A DNA stretch of 64,000 nucleotides. Origin: Pseudomonas entomophila (lineage in GTDB: Bacteria; Pseudomonadota; Gammaproteobacteria; Pseudomonadales; Pseudomonadaceae). Both the position numbers and the translations under genes were made by a program. Below, one piece after another: positions 42,073-52,923 of the stretch. The stretch covers positions 37,343 through 101,342 of the forward strand of contig NZ_JARPQB010000007.1 of NCBI RefSeq assembly GCF_029478665.1. The letters run 5' to 3'. The notes under the pieces were generated by a model, which saw only the letters and a program-made list of their open reading frames with translations, ran no database searches and was not told the origin of the DNA. Position 1 is the first letter of the stretch; every line of letters begins with the position of its first letter.

Positions 42073-43083
42073 TTAGGTTTCCAGGTCTTGAAGGAAGCGC
42101 AGCAGGACCACTTCTTCCCGCTCCAGGCCCTTGCGCTGACGCACCCGAGGCAGCCTGGCCAGATGCCCGAGCTGAAAGTGCTCAAGCACGGCGGGGTGGA
42201 TGTAGCAGCGTCGGCACACCGCCGGGGTGTTTCCCAAACGGGCGGCCACCTGGCGGACAATTGCGGCCACCTGGCGCCTGGCCTCGCTGATCGGTTCCCA
42301 TGCCAGCGGTTTCAACAGGTCGAGGGCCAGGCTGCTGCCCGCCCAGGTGCGGTAGTCCTTGGCTGTGAAGTCGGCCCCCGTGAGTTGCTGGATGAACTGG
42401 TTGACTTCGGTCGAGCCCACGCAGTGACGCTGCCCTTGTTCGTCGAGGTATTGGAACAATGCCTGGCCGGGTAGTTCGATGCAGCGCTTGAGCAATCCGG
42501 CCAGGCGCCTGTCCTGCAACAAGACGTCATGCTCGACGCCACGCTTGCCACGGAACTGGAAGCGCATGGTGCTGCCCCGCACCCTGACGTGGCGTGTCGC
42601 GAGGGTGGTCAACCCGTAGGAGCGATTGTCACGTAGATACTGACGGTTACCGATGCGTATCAGCGTGTTGTCAAGCAGGCTGATTACCAGCGCCATGACC
42701 TTCTCCCGGCCCAGGCCGGGGCGCGCCAGGTGTCGATCCAACTGTTTGCGCAGGTTCGGCAGGGCTTCGGCGAAGGCCAGCATGCGTTCGTACTTGTGCT
42801 GGTCGCGCAGTTCGCGCCAGAGGGTGTGGTAGCGATACTGCTTGCGCCCACGGGTGTCGCGTCCGGTGGCCTGAAGATGCCCCTGCGGATCGGCGCAGAT
42901 CCACACATCGGTGTAGGCGGGAGGGATCACCAGCGCGGCGATGCGAGCGAGCGTTTCAGTGTCGCGAATTCGCAGGCCTTGCCTGTCGAAGTAATGAAAG
43001 CGGTCGCGCCAACGGCGCCGCGTCAGACCGGGCTGGGTGTCATCGACATAGTGCAGTGAGGCGGGCAGCGGGCAGTCAGGCAT
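42073..43083 (-). CDS. DNA topoisomerase IB
   Basis: A 336-residue protein (start ATG 43083; ATG 43107 is possible) of the poxvirus-type topoisomerase IB family. Visible parts include 'RIRDTETLARIAALVIPPAYTDVWI' near the N-terminus, 'NRSYGLTTLATRHVRVRG' (catalytic Lys/Arg region), 'FTAKDYRTWAGSSLAL' and the active-site Tyr in 'VCRRCYIHPAVLEHF'. It relaxes supercoils by making a 3'-phosphotyrosyl bond. Convergent with nothing; adjacent to csrA and modC. Confidence 0.85.
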   Translation of the reverse strand: MPDCPLPASLHYVDDTQPGLTRRRWRDRFHYFDRQGLRIRDTETLARIAALVIPPAYTDVWICADPQGHLQATGRDTRGRKQYRYHTLWRELRDQHKYERMLAFAEALPNLRKQLDRHLARPGLGREKVMALVISLLDNTLIRIGNRQYLRDNRSYGLTTLATRHVRVRGSTMRFQFRGKRGVEHDVLLQDRRLAGLLKRCIELPGQALFQYLDEQGQRHCVGSTEVNQFIQQLTGADFTAKDYRTWAGSSLALDLLKPLAWEPISEARRQVAAIVRQVAARLGNTPAVCRRCYIHPAVLEHFQLGHLARLPRVRQRKGLEREEVVLLRFLQDLET

Positions 43084-43139
43084 CCTGGCGATCCTGGCGT
43101 GGGTCATGCTGCAATGGACAACCGCAGCATGGGCTTTGC

Positions 43140-44231
43140 TTAACCGAGCAAAGCCACCGACTTGATCTGCGCCCATAACAGTTGGCCGGCTTGCACGCCC
43201 AATTGCTCGGCCGAGTAACGGGTGATCCGTGCCAGCAGCGGGTTGCCGGTGGCATCCAGGCTGACCAGTACATGGGCTGGGTTGTCGGCAGGGCGGCATT
43301 CGCGTACCCGGACCGGCAAGCGGTTGAGGATACTCGAGGCAGCGTCGGCGTTCAGCGCCAGGCTCACGTCGCGCGCCTGCACCTTGAGCCGCAGGGTACT
43401 GCCGACATGCAGGTCCGGATGGGCGATGCGCAGCAGTTGCCCGTCGCTGCCGGGCAGGCGCAGGTCGAACAATCCGTAATGCGGGTCATGGCCGACCACC
43501 ACGCCTTCGAGCACGACGCCGGCGTCCTCGCCCTGGGCCAGCGACAGGTCGAGGCGGGCCAGGGTCTGGCCGATGGGGCCACTGGCCACGGCCTTGCCCT
43601 GTTCCAGCAGCACCAGGTGGTCGGCCAGGCGTGCCACTTCGTCCTGGGCATGGCTGACGTAGATCAGCGGGATGTCCAGCTCGTCATGCAGGCGTTCCAG
43701 GTAGGGCAGGATTTCGCGTTTGCGCGCGCTGTCCAGGGCCGCAAGGGGTTCGTCCATCAGCAGCAGCCGCGGGCTGCTGAGCAGTGCCCGGGCAATGCCG
43801 ACACGCTGGGCCTCGCCACCGGACAGCGTTGCCGGTTTGCGCTCGAGCAGGTGGCCGATACCAAGCAGTTGGCAGGCCTGCGCCTGGCTGATCTTGCGTT
43901 CGGCGGGGGCGATGCGGCGCCAGCCAAATTCCAGGTTGCCGCGTACCGACAGGTGCGGGAACAGGCTGGCTTCCTGGAATACATAGCCCACCGGGCGTTT
44001 GTGAGGGGCGAGGAAATAACCGCGTGCGCTGTCTTCCCAGACCTCGCCGTTGACCTCGACATAGGCGCTGGCGGCACGTTCGAGCCCGGCCAGGCAGCGC
44101 AGGCAGGAGGTCTTGCCCGAGCCCGAGTGGCCGAAGAGGGCACTGATGCCACGGCCAGGCAGGCACAGGTCGACATCCAGGGTGAAATCGTCGCGGGCCA
44201 GTTTCAGGCGCGCCCGTATCGTTTTCGTCAT
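43140..44231 (-). CDS. modC: Molybdate ABC transporter ATP-binding protein
   Basis: A 363-residue ATPase starting ATG 44231. Walker A 'GHSGSGKTS', ABC signature '[16 protein letters not shown]' and Walker B '[12 protein letters not shown]' lie in residues 25-165. A C-terminal TOBE/MopI-like domain (from about 285, '[60 protein letters not shown]') binds molybdate. It completes the ModABC importer with the two genes upstream. Confidence 0.92.
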   Translation of the reverse strand: MTKTIRARLKLARDDFTLDVDLCLPGRGISALFGHSGSGKTSCLRCLAGLERAASAYVEVNGEVWEDSARGYFLAPHKRPVGYVFQEASLFPHLSVRGNLEFGWRRIAPAERKISQAQACQLLGIGHLLERKPATLSGGEAQRVGIARALLSSPRLLLMDEPLAALDSARKREILPYLERLHDELDIPLIYVSHAQDEVARLADHLVLLEQGKAVASGPIGQTLARLDLSLAQGEDAGVVLEGVVVGHDPHYGLFDLRLPGSDGQLLRIAHPDLHVGSTLRLKVQARDVSLALNADAASSILNRLPVRVRECRPADNPAHVLVSLDATGNPLLARITRYSAEQLGVQAGQLLWAQIKSVALLG

Positions 44232-44232
44232 T

Positions 44233-44912
44233 TCAGCTCCAGCCCGCCTTGCCACGGCGGCCAGCATAGAGCATCAGCAGCACCAGGAAAGAGAACACCA
44301 GCATGGCCCCGGCCAGCCAGTGGGCCTGGGCGTATTCCATGGCCTCGACGTGATCGAAGATCTGCACCGAGACCACGCGGGTCTTGCCGGGGATGTTGCC
44401 GCCGATCATCAGCACCACGCCGAATTCGCCCACGGTGTGGGCGAAGCCGAGGATGCTGGCGGTGATGAAGCCGGGCCGGGCCAGCGGCAGCACCACGTGG
44501 ACAAAGGTGTCCCAGGGGCTGGCGCGCAGTGTCGCGGCCACCTCCAGCGGGCGCTGGCCGATGGCGCCGAAGGCGTTCTGCAGGGGCTGCACCACGAATG
44601 GCATGGAGTACACCACCGAGCCGATCACCAGCCCGGTGAAGCTGAATACCACGCTGCCCAGGCCCAGGGCCTGGGTAGTCTGGCCAATCCAGCCATGGGG
44701 GCCGAGGGCCAGCAGCAGGTAGAAACCGATCACCGTCGGTGGCAGCACCAGGGGCAGGGCCACCACCGCGCCGATCGGCCCGCGCAGCCAGGAGCGGGTG
44801 CGCGCCAACCACCAGGCGATGGGCGTGCCCACCACCAGGAGGATGGCCGTGGTCAGGCTGGCCAGCTTGATGGTCAGCCAGATCGCCCCCAGGTCACTGG
44901 CGTCGAGCGGCA

Positions 44913-44913
<1 letters not shown>
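44233..44913 (-). CDS. modB: Molybdate ABC transporter permease
   Basis: A 226-residue permease with five membrane helices and the EAA-like loop '[27 protein letters not shown]'. Its ATG overlaps the modA stop (ATGA), so the genes are coupled; one base separates it from modC. Confidence 0.92.
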
Positions 44914-45698
<785 letters not shown>

Positions 45699-45699
45699 T

Positions 45700-45729
45700 T
45701 ATCGTTATGTCGTGGAATATATAGCGATA
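45700..45729. promoter_or_regulatory. ModE-like operator upstream of modABC
   Basis: TATCGTTAT at 45700 and ATAGCGATA at 45721 form a nearly perfect inverted repeat with 12 bases between, matching the TATCG-TATA type palindrome that ModE binds. It is about 30 bases before modA. No modE gene is in the window. Molybdate repression is inferred. Confidence 0.6.
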
Positions 45730-45776
45730 AGCCATCTGCCGGGAAGAGGGCGGCCTTTAAAAACTTGATCAGAAAG

Positions 45777-46841
45777 TCAATTTTTCAAGGCGTTGTCCGC
45801 GATGTCCCGGGTCAACTCGCCGGCAGGCATGTACCGCCCAAGGCGCAGGGCCTGGCCGGACCACAGGTTGCTGAAGTCGGTGTTGCCCTGCGCATCGGTG
45901 ATTGCCCGCAATGGCATCAGCGCGCCGCCTGCCAGCGGGAAGCGTGGGGCGAGGGTGTTCATCGGCCCAAGCTCGCGCATGAGCCGGTTGTTGATGCCCC
46001 GCGCGGGGCGGCCAGTGAACAGGTTGGTCAGCGCTGTATCGCTGGCGGGGGCCGTGTCGAGCGCGCGGCGGTGGGCCGCGGAGACTTTCGCTTCCGGGCA
46101 GAACAGGTAGGCCGTGCCGATCTGTACGGCCGAGGCGCCCAGCGCGAGGGCGGCGATCAGGCCGCGGTGGTCGCCGATCCCGCCGGCGGCGATCACGGGT
46201 ACCCGTACGGCATCGACGATCTGCGGCACCAGGGCGAACGTGCCGATCTGGCTGGTGATGTCGTCGCTGAGGAACATGCCGCGATGGCCGCCGGCTTCAT
46301 AGCCCATGGCGATGATTGCGTCGCAGCCCTGCTGCTCCAGCCAGCGGGCTTCCTCGACCGTGGTGGCGCTGGACAGTACCTTGGCGCCACTGGCTTTGAC
46401 CCGCTGCAACAGCGCCATCGCGGGTAGACCGAAGTGGAAGCTGACCACTTCCGGGCGCAGTGCCTCGACCAGCTGGCAACCCTGTTCATCGAAGGGCGCG
46501 CGGTTGGAGATGGGAGTAGGCGCGTCGTAATCGGCGCCGACTTCGTCGTAGTAGGGCTTGAGCGCCTGTTTCCAGTGCCTGTCGCGTTCAGGGTCGGGCT
46601 CGGGAGGCCGGTGGCAGAAGAAGTTCAGGTTGAGCGGGCCCTGGCAGGCGGCGCGGAACGCCTCGATCTCGCCACGCACCTGTTCGGTCGTGAGCATGGC
46701 GCAGGGCAGGGCGCCCAGGCCGCCGGCATTGCCCACGGCGATGGCCATGGCCGCGCCGCTGGCGCCGGCCATGGGCGCCTGGAGGATGGGTACCTCGATG
46801 CCCAGCAGGTCGAGGATGCGGCGGTCTTGCCAGGTGCTCAT
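45777..46841 (-). CDS. Nitronate monooxygenase (2-nitropropane dioxygenase family)
   Basis: A 354-residue FMN-dependent TIM-barrel enzyme. Start ATG 46841 with GAAAGGAGT upstream. 'GIEVPILQAPMAGASGAAMAIAVGNAGGLGALPCAML', 'VISNRAP', 'GCDAIIAMGYEAGGHRGMFL' and 'VPVIAAGGIGDHRGLIAALALGASAVQIGTAYLFCPEA' are family signatures; the His in 'GGHRG' is the likely catalytic base. It oxidises nitronates to carbonyls and nitrite. The upstream open frame is not translated. Confidence 0.88.
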   Translation of the reverse strand: MSTWQDRRILDLLGIEVPILQAPMAGASGAAMAIAVGNAGGLGALPCAMLTTEQVRGEIEAFRAACQGPLNLNFFCHRPPEPDPERDRHWKQALKPYYDEVGADYDAPTPISNRAPFDEQGCQLVEALRPEVVSFHFGLPAMALLQRVKASGAKVLSSATTVEEARWLEQQGCDAIIAMGYEAGGHRGMFLSDDITSQIGTFALVPQIVDAVRVPVIAAGGIGDHRGLIAALALGASAVQIGTAYLFCPEAKVSAAHRRALDTAPASDTALTNLFTGRPARGINNRLMRELGPMNTLAPRFPLAGGALMPLRAITDAQGNTDFSNLWSGQALRLGRYMPAGELTRDIADNALKN

Positions 46842-46876
46842 GGGCGACTCCTTTCGTGCGGCGGGATCGGACGTGG

Positions 46877-47047
46877 TTACAGCGCCTTGCTTACCTGGAT
46901 GTCGCTGATCTTGTCGGCATCGTCGCCGTGGATCTTGCGCAGGGCTTCCCGGGCTTGCTCGAGGGAGGCATCCGGCATCTGGGCGAAGTCCCAGCGGCGC
47001 TCGCCGTCGAGCTTGTACTTGATCACATACTTGATGGTCTGGGTCAT
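46877..47047 (-). CDS. Small conserved hypothetical protein
   Basis: A 56-residue protein starting 'MTQTIKYVIKYKLDGERRWDFAQMP' and ending 'DIQVSKAL', highly charged and helical after residue 25. It lies between the nitronate monooxygenase and DUF1883 genes, all minus strand, so may be in an operon. Function unknown. Confidence 0.6.
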   Translation of the reverse strand: MTQTIKYVIKYKLDGERRWDFAQMPDASLEQAREALRKIHGDDADKISDIQVSKAL

Positions 47048-47053
47048 GCGGTC

Positions 47054-47356
47054 TTATCCGAGTTTCGACGACGAGCGGCGAATGATCTTGATCTTGTGGG
47101 TGAGTGTTGGCTTGCGTGTCACCGAGATCGGCCGTGTGGTCACGGTGTCGATGGTGATGTTCCAGAAGCCGGTGCTGGGTACGGTGATCTTGGCCGGGAA
47201 GCGTTCGAAGTGGCCGCCGTGATAGGTGTGCCGGCCGCCGTTCTTGAAGCTGCGGAAGTTGGCGTCGTTCATCAGGCGGATGTTGCAGCGCTGGGAGCAT
47301 TCGATGACGACGATGTCGTCCTCGTTCAGGTGCTCGCGCTGGTGTACGAATTTCAT
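47054..47356 (-). CDS. DUF1883 domain protein
   Basis: A 100-residue protein from ATG 47356 ('MKFVHQREHLNEDDIVVIECSQRCNIRLMNDANFRSFKNGGRHTYHGGHFERFPAKITVPSTGFWNITIDT'), the DUF1883 pattern with a conserved 'GGxFxxFPxxIxVPxxGxWN' core. Distinctly beta-rich. Sometimes fused to TIR domains elsewhere, but stand-alone here. The function is unknown. Confidence 0.75.
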   Translation of the reverse strand: MKFVHQREHLNEDDIVVIECSQRCNIRLMNDANFRSFKNGGRHTYHGGHFERFPAKITVPSTGFWNITIDTVTTRPISVTRKPTLTHKIKIIRRSSSKLG

Positions 47357-47519
47357 GGGGTGCTCCGCAAGGATTGGGTTCTGCAAAGGCGAAAGATATC
47401 ACGATGTGAGGGTACACTTGCGCCCGGGCTGGCCAGGCCAAGGAGATTTCTGCCAGAGAAGGGAGCAAATCCGCCTGGATGTGGTCACAGGATGACTTTT
47501 GAAGTTGGAGATGGCGTGC

Positions 47520-47879
47520 ATGAAGTGGATGGTAGCGGCAGCTGCGCTGGCGTTGGGTGGTTGTGTCAGTGTCGCGGAGCTGGAGCAGACCCACGCGACC
47601 CTGGATGTGATATCCGGCAAGACGCCGCGTGAATACGCAGATTGCGTGAAGCGCAAGCTTGCGGATACGCGGGACCCGCTGCAGGAAGAGGGGGCGGGCG
47701 ATTCGCTGCGCCTGATCGTGCCGCAGAAGGTGTCAGCGGGGGTCGGCCCTGCCGCGCTGGTGGATATCGACAAGCGTGGGAGTGGCAGCGCCATCAAGGT
47801 GTATGAGCGGTTGAACAACTTCCCGCTGCGCCTGGGTGATGTGCGCACCGCGACGACCGCGTGCATTTCAGGTTCTTGA
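47520..47879 (+). CDS. Hypothetical lipoprotein
   Basis: A 119-residue protein with lipoprotein signal 'MKWMVAAAALALGGC' (Cys15), then 'VAELEQTHATLDVISGKTPREYADCVKRKLADTRDPLQEEGAGDSLRLIVPQKVSAG', a pattern shared by many Pseudomonas lipoproteins. ATG 47520 is chosen; ATG 47511 is also in frame. No function is assigned. Confidence 0.7.
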   Translation: MKWMVAAAALALGGCVSVAELEQTHATLDVISGKTPREYADCVKRKLADTRDPLQEEGAGDSLRLIVPQKVSAGVGPAALVDIDKRGSGSAIKVYERLNNFPLRLGDVRTATTACISGS

Positions 47880-48024
47880 TCCAGCTCAGCAAATGAGCGA
47901 TTAAACGGCGGTTTGTCCGTTTCCTGCCCGGTGACGCGTTGTCGCATGCCGGGGAATAGGCCTAGTATTTCTGGGCTTATATCGTTTAAGCCTAAGCTTA
48001 TAACAAGGAAATGGAGCCTCCGTG

Positions 48025-48675
48025 ATGAAACCCCTGAGCCGTGTCGTGATCGGCAGCTTGCTGATCCTGGCCTGGCCCTCGGCGCACGCTGCCGATGGCC
48101 AGAAAATCTTCAATCAGGGCGGGCAGAACCCCGCCGCCATGGCCTGCCTGGGCTGCCATGGCGCGGACGGCAAGGGCATCGCCGCCGCCGGATTTCCCCG
48201 CCTGGCCGGCTTGCCTGCCGGCTATCTCGCCAAGCAACTGCATGATTTCCGCAGTGCCAGCCGCAAGCAGGCGGTGATGGAGCCGTTGGCCAAGGCGCTG
48301 GACGATGCGGAAATCGACGCCGTGAGCGCTTACCTGAGCGCGCTGCCGGCTGAGGCGGCCCCCGATCAGCGCCGCCAGCAGATTGCCACCAATCCAGTTG
48401 CTCGCCTGGCCCTGTATGGCGACTGGAGCCGGCAGATCCCCGGTTGTGTGCAGTGCCACGGGCCTGGCGGCAGTGGTGTTGGCGAGCACTTTCCACCCTT
48501 GGCCGGGCAGCCGGCCGGTTACCTGGTGGCGCAGCTCAATGCCTGGCGCGACGGCAGCCGCAGCAACGACCCCAACCAGCTGATGGTCAACGTCGCCAAG
48601 GCGATGACCGACGCCGAGGTCAAGGCAGTCGCCGAGTATTTCGCCCATCCCGCCGCCCAGGAGGCCAAGCCATGA
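48025..48675 (+). CDS. tsdB: TsdB-type diheme cytochrome c4
   Basis: A 216-residue protein with a signal peptide (to about AHA-A, residue 24) and two CxxCH hemes, 'CLGCHG' and 'CVQCHG', in repeated c4-type halves. Placed directly before tsdA, with the stop and start overlapping (ATGA). In Pseudomonas the TsdB cytochrome accepts electrons from thiosulfate dehydrogenase TsdA. ATG 48025 is used, although GTG 48022 precedes it. Confidence 0.85.
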   Translation: MKPLSRVVIGSLLILAWPSAHAADGQKIFNQGGQNPAAMACLGCHGADGKGIAAAGFPRLAGLPAGYLAKQLHDFRSASRKQAVMEPLAKALDDAEIDAVSAYLSALPAEAAPDQRRQQIATNPVARLALYGDWSRQIPGCVQCHGPGGSGVGEHFPPLAGQPAGYLVAQLNAWRDGSRSNDPNQLMVNVAKAMTDAEVKAVAEYFAHPAAQEAKP

Positions 48676-49586
48676 AAGCCATGATTCCAACCCTGCTGTT
48701 GTTGGCCATGGGCGCTACCCAGGCGGCACCGATTGCCATGGAAGATCAGTCCCAGCTCAAGGTGCCCGGGGCCCAGGCCGCGCCGCAGTTCGTGCCGCCG
48801 AGCGAGGATGCGATCCCGGACAATGCCTTTGGCAAGATGGTCCGCCAGGGGCATGCGCTGTTCGTCGACACCCGGCGCCTGATGCCCGAGGCCGTGGGCA
48901 ATGGCCTGAACTGCAGCAATTGCCACCTCGACCAGGGCCGTCTGGCCCATTCCGCGCCGCTGTGGGGCGCCTATCCGATGTATCCGGCTTATCGCAAGAA
49001 GAACGACAAGGTCAACACCTTCGCCGAACGTATCCAGGGCTGTTTCCAGTTCAGCATGAACGGCAAGCCACCGGCAGCCGACAGCCCACAGATGACCGCG
49101 CTCAGCGTATATGCCTACTGGCTTTCGACCCAGGCGCCTACGGGAGTGGAAATTGCCGGCCGGGGTTACCCCGAGGTGCCCAGGCCTGAAGGCGGGTATG
49201 ACTTCAAGCGTGGCCAGCAGGTCTTCCAGGCGCAATGCGCGATCTGCCATGGCAGCAATGGCGAGGGCCAGAAGGTCGCCGGCGAGTACGTGATGCCGCC
49301 GCTGTGGGGCAAGGACTCGTACAACTGGGGGGCCGGCATGCACCGGATCAACACGTCCGCCTCCTACATCAAGTACAACATGCCCCTGGGCAAGCCCGGC
49401 AGCCTGAGTGACCAGCAGGCCTGGGACGTGGCGGCCTGGATCAATCGCCACGAGCGGCCGCAGGACCCGCGGTTGGTGGAGGGCTCGATCGAGAAGACCC
49501 GGTTGAAGTTCCATGCCAACGATGGGGTCAACCTGTATGGGCAGAAGGTCGATGGGGTGCTGATCGGGCAGGGGACCGAGGGCTGA
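48672..49586 (+). CDS. tsdA: Thiosulfate dehydrogenase TsdA (diheme)
   Basis: A 304-residue periplasmic cytochrome with signal peptide (to about residue 18) and two CxxCH motifs, 'CSNCHLDQG' and 'CAICHGSNG'. The segment 'ERIQGCFQFSMNG' contains the Cys expected to be the unusual axial ligand of the first heme in TsdA. It joins two thiosulfate molecules to tetrathionate, passing electrons to the cytochrome encoded by the gene before it. The direction may be reversible. Confidence 0.85.
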   Translation: MKAMIPTLLLLAMGATQAAPIAMEDQSQLKVPGAQAAPQFVPPSEDAIPDNAFGKMVRQGHALFVDTRRLMPEAVGNGLNCSNCHLDQGRLAHSAPLWGAYPMYPAYRKKNDKVNTFAERIQGCFQFSMNGKPPAADSPQMTALSVYAYWLSTQAPTGVEIAGRGYPEVPRPEGGYDFKRGQQVFQAQCAICHGSNGEGQKVAGEYVMPPLWGKDSYNWGAGMHRINTSASYIKYNMPLGKPGSLSDQQAWDVAAWINRHERPQDPRLVEGSIEKTRLKFHANDGVNLYGQKVDGVLIGQGTEG

Positions 49587-49614
49587 CAGCAGGTTGCCGT
49601 GATGAAAAAGTAAT

Positions 49615-49644
49615 CGATGGGAGCGGACAAACCCGCTCCCATCG
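49615..49644. terminator. Long hairpin after tsdA
   Basis: Perfect arms CGATGGGAGCGG/CCGCTCCCATCG (with ACAAAC loop) after tsdA. There is no T-run, so it may be a REP-like element or a weak terminator. Confidence 0.5.
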
Positions 49645-49825
49645 AACCAGGCAATGCGCCTGTGCAACCGTTCGGCACAGGCAATATTTACGATCCCCCG
49701 GAACTATCTACACTTGGATATCTCTATCATGGCATCGGCCAAGCGCGGGTGGGGCATTGTAAGGTGACCGCCGCCTGATTAGACTGCGCCGAATTTCGTA
49801 CGCAAAGCCCTTGTTAAGGACGTTT

Positions 49826-50665
49826 ATGATCAAAAAATGCTTGTTCCCGGCAGCCGGTTACGGCACTCGTTTCCTGCCCGCTACCAAAGCCATGCCCAAG
49901 GAAATGCTGCCGGTGGTCAACAAGCCACTGATCCAGTATGGCGTTGAAGAGGCATTGGACGCCGGTCTGCATCAGATCTCCATCGTCACTGGCCGTGGCA
50001 AGCGTGCCCTGGAAGACCACTTCGACATCAGCTACGAGCTGGAAAACCAGATCAAAGGCACCGACAAGGAAAAATACCTGGTCGGCATTCGCCGTCTGCT
50101 CGACGAGTGCTCCTTCTCCTACACCCGTCAGACCGAGATGAAAGGCCTGGGCCATGCCATTCTCACCGGTCGCCCGCTGATCGGCGATGAGCCGTTCGCC
50201 GTGGTGCTGGCCGACGACCTGTGTGTCAACCTCGAAGGTGACGGCGTGCTCGCGCAGATGGTCGCGCTGTACAAGAAGTACCGCTGCTCGATCGTCGCCA
50301 TCCAGGAAGTCGACCCGCAGGAAACCAACAAGTACGGCGTCATCGCCGGTGAAGAGATCAAGGACGGCATCTACCGCGTCGACGCCATGGTCGAGAAGCC
50401 GAAGCCGGAAGACGCACCGTCCAACCTGGCCATCATCGGCCGCTACATCCTGACCCCGGACATCTTCGAGAAGATCGAACAGACCGAACCCGGCAAGGGC
50501 GGCGAAATCCAGATCACCGATGCGCTGATGAAGCAGGCGGCGGAAGGCAACGTGATCGCCTACAAGTTCAAGGGCAAGCGTTTCGACTGCGGTGGCGCCG
50601 AGGGCTACATCGAGGCGACCAACTTCTGCTTCGAGCACTTCTACAAGACCGGCAAGGCGTACTGA
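49826..50665 (+). CDS. galU: UTP-glucose-1-phosphate uridylyltransferase
   Basis: A 279-residue nucleotidyltransferase that makes UDP-glucose. '[40 protein letters not shown]' is the classical GalU nucleotide-binding start; 'VLADDLCV' and '[13 protein letters not shown]' also fit. ATG 49826 follows TTAAGGAC. Followed by a strong terminator. Confidence 0.95.
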   Translation: MIKKCLFPAAGYGTRFLPATKAMPKEMLPVVNKPLIQYGVEEALDAGLHQISIVTGRGKRALEDHFDISYELENQIKGTDKEKYLVGIRRLLDECSFSYTRQTEMKGLGHAILTGRPLIGDEPFAVVLADDLCVNLEGDGVLAQMVALYKKYRCSIVAIQEVDPQETNKYGVIAGEEIKDGIYRVDAMVEKPKPEDAPSNLAIIGRYILTPDIFEKIEQTEPGKGGEIQITDALMKQAAEGNVIAYKFKGKRFDCGGAEGYIEATNFCFEHFYKTGKAY

Positions 50666-50684
50666 GTTCGCCCGCCAGGTCACC

Positions 50685-50710
50685 AAGCCACCCTTCGGGG
50701 TGGCTTTTTT
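50685..50710 (+). terminator. Terminator of galU
   Basis: Stem AAGCCACCC/GGGGTGGCTT with a TTC loop and six T. Confidence 0.85.
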
Positions 50711-50763
50711 GTTTGTGGCGGCCATCGGCGCTATGCTGGGCGACCGCCAAGGAGACTGAATAC

Positions 50764-52119
50764 ATGGCCTACGATTTTGATCTGTTCGTGATTGGCGCCG
50801 GTTCCGGCGGTGTGCGCGCGGCGCGTTTCGCCGCCGGCTTCGGTGCGAAAGTGGCAGTGGCCGAGAGCCGCTATCTGGGGGGCACCTGCGTCAACGTCGG
50901 TTGTGTACCGAAGAAACTGCTGGTGTACGGGGCTCACGTCGCCGATGAGCTGGAGCAGGCTGCTGGTTTTGGCTGGACCCTGGAAGAGGGCCATTTCGAT
51001 TGGGGCACCTTGATCGCCAACAAGAACCGCGAGATCGAGCGCCTCAACGGCATCTACCGCAACCTGCTGGTCAACAGTGGCGTGACCCTGCTGCAGGGGC
51101 ATGCGCGCATGACCGCTGCCCACGAAGTGGAAGTGGACGGCCAGCGCTACAGCGCCGAGCACATTCTCATCGCCACCGGCGGCTGGCCACAGGTGCCGGA
51201 CATCCCTGGCAAGGAACTGGCGATCACTTCCAACGAAGCCTTCTACCTCAAGGATTTGCCACGCCGTGTGCTGGTGGTGGGCGGTGGCTACATCGCCGTG
51301 GAGTTCGCCGGCATCTTCCAGGGCCTGGGTGCCGACACCACGCTGCTGTACCGCGGCGATCTGTTCCTGCGCGGCTTTGACGGCTCGGTGCGCACGCACC
51401 TGAAGGAAGAGCTGGAGAAGCGCGGGCTGGACCTGCAGTTCAACGCCGATATCCAGCGTATCGACAAGCTCGACGACGGCAGCCTCAAGGCAACGCTCAA
51501 GGACGGCCGCGAGCTGCTTGCCGATTGTGTGTTCTATGCCACCGGCCGCCGGCCGATGCTGGACAACCTGGGCCTTGAGAACACCGGTGTCGAACTGGAC
51601 GAGCGCGGTTTCATTCGCGTCGACGAGCAGTACCAGACCACCGAACCGTCGGTGCTGGCCATTGGTGATGTGATCGGCCGCGTGCAGCTCACGCCAGTTG
51701 CCCTGGCCGAAGGCATGGCCGTGGCGCGCCGGCTGTTCAAGCCCGAGCAGTATCGCCCGGTGGACTACCAGAACATTCCCACCGCTGTGTTCAGCCAGCC
51801 ACCGATCGGCACGGTGGGCCTGACCGAGGAACAGGCGCTCAAGGCCGGGCACAAGGTGCAGGTTTTCGAGAGCCGCTTCCGGGCGATGAAGCTGACCCTC
51901 ACCGACATCCAGGAAAAGACCCTGATGAAGCTGGTGGTGGATGCCGAGACCGACAAGGTGCTGGGTTGCCACATGGTTGGCCCTGAGGCCGGCGAGATCA
52001 TCCAGGGCTTGGGTGTGGCACTGAAGGCCGGTGCGACCAAGCTGCAGTTCGACGAGACCATTGGCGTGCACCCGACGGCTGCGGAAGAGTTCGTTACGAT
52101 GCGTACCGTGACCCGTTGA
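50764..52119 (+). CDS. gor: Glutathione-disulfide reductase
   Basis: A 451-residue FAD/NAD(P)H disulfide reductase. FAD loop '[16 protein letters not shown]', redox-active '[13 protein letters not shown]' disulfide, NADPH loop '[13 protein letters not shown]' and the C-terminal catalytic His in '[10 protein letters not shown]' are all present. ATG 50764 follows AAGGAGACTGAATAC. Monocistronic. Confidence 0.92.
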   Translation: MAYDFDLFVIGAGSGGVRAARFAAGFGAKVAVAESRYLGGTCVNVGCVPKKLLVYGAHVADELEQAAGFGWTLEEGHFDWGTLIANKNREIERLNGIYRNLLVNSGVTLLQGHARMTAAHEVEVDGQRYSAEHILIATGGWPQVPDIPGKELAITSNEAFYLKDLPRRVLVVGGGYIAVEFAGIFQGLGADTTLLYRGDLFLRGFDGSVRTHLKEELEKRGLDLQFNADIQRIDKLDDGSLKATLKDGRELLADCVFYATGRRPMLDNLGLENTGVELDERGFIRVDEQYQTTEPSVLAIGDVIGRVQLTPVALAEGMAVARRLFKPEQYRPVDYQNIPTAVFSQPPIGTVGLTEEQALKAGHKVQVFESRFRAMKLTLTDIQEKTLMKLVVDAETDKVLGCHMVGPEAGEIIQGLGVALKAGATKLQFDETIGVHPTAAEEFVTMRTVTR

Positions 52120-52124
52120 CCCTG

Positions 52125-52185
52125 CTGTTCGCCGGCAAGCCGGCTCCTGCCTGGCCCGCGTAGGAGCCGGCTTGCCGGCGAACAG
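52125..52185. repeat. REP pair after gor
   Basis: GTTCGCCGGCAAGCCGGCTC and its inverse GAGCCGGCTTGCCGGCGAAC flank about 15 bases. It is a P. putida-type REP pair. Confidence 0.85.
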
Positions 52186-52345
52186 GCCGCGCAATCCTTT
52201 GCTCAGCCCAATCCCTTCTATTAATAATCCCCGCTTATAGCCAAAACCAATCACCAGCATGAGCTTTGCCAATGAGCCTTCGTCGGGACCAGCGGTTAGG
52301 ATTCTTTCCGTCAACTGATTCCAACCCCATGAAGGAGCGTCTCTC

Positions 52346-52909
52346 ATGCCGATCATCAACAGCCAGGTCAAACCGTTCAACGCCACCGCCTACCACAACG
52401 GCGAGTTCGTTCAGGTCAGCGAAGCCGACCTGAAAGGCAAGTGGTCCGTCGTGTTCTTCTACCCAGCCGACTTCACCTTCGTCTGCCCGACCGAATTGGG
52501 CGACCTCGCCGACAACTACGCCGAGTTCCAGAAGCTGGGCGTGGAAATCTACGGCGTGTCCACCGACACCCACTTCACCCACAAAGCCTGGCACGACACC
52601 TCGGACACCATCGGCAAGATCAAGTACCCGCTGATCGGTGACCCGACCCACGTCATCTCGCGCAACTTCGACGTGCTGATCGAAGAAGCCGGCCTGGCCG
52701 ATCGCGGTACCTTCGTGATCAACCCGGAAGGCCAGATCAAGATCGTCGAAATCAACGACGGTGGCGTGGGCCGTGACGCCAGCGAACTGCTGCGCAAAGT
52801 GAAGGCTGCCCAGTACGTTGCCGCCCACCCAGGCGAAGTCTGCCCGGCCAAGTGGAAAGAAGGCGAAGCCACCCTGGCGCCATCGCTGGACCTGGTCGGC
52901 AAGATCTAA
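52346..52909 (+). CDS. ahpC: Alkyl hydroperoxide reductase subunit C
   Basis: A 187-residue typical 2-Cys peroxiredoxin. Peroxidatic Cys47 in '[11 protein letters not shown]' and resolving Cys166 in '[13 protein letters not shown]' are present, as is the 'GGVGRD' loop. GAAGGAG before ATG. Reduces hydroperoxides, with the flavoprotein encoded downstream as reductant. Codon use is highly biased, as for abundant proteins. A structured 280-base spacer precedes ahpF. Confidence 0.95.
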   Translation: MPIINSQVKPFNATAYHNGEFVQVSEADLKGKWSVVFFYPADFTFVCPTELGDLADNYAEFQKLGVEIYGVSTDTHFTHKAWHDTSDTIGKIKYPLIGDPTHVISRNFDVLIEEAGLADRGTFVINPEGQIKIVEINDGGVGRDASELLRKVKAAQYVAAHPGEVCPAKWKEGEATLAPSLDLVGKI

Positions 52910-52923
52910 TTTTCGTCCGATAA

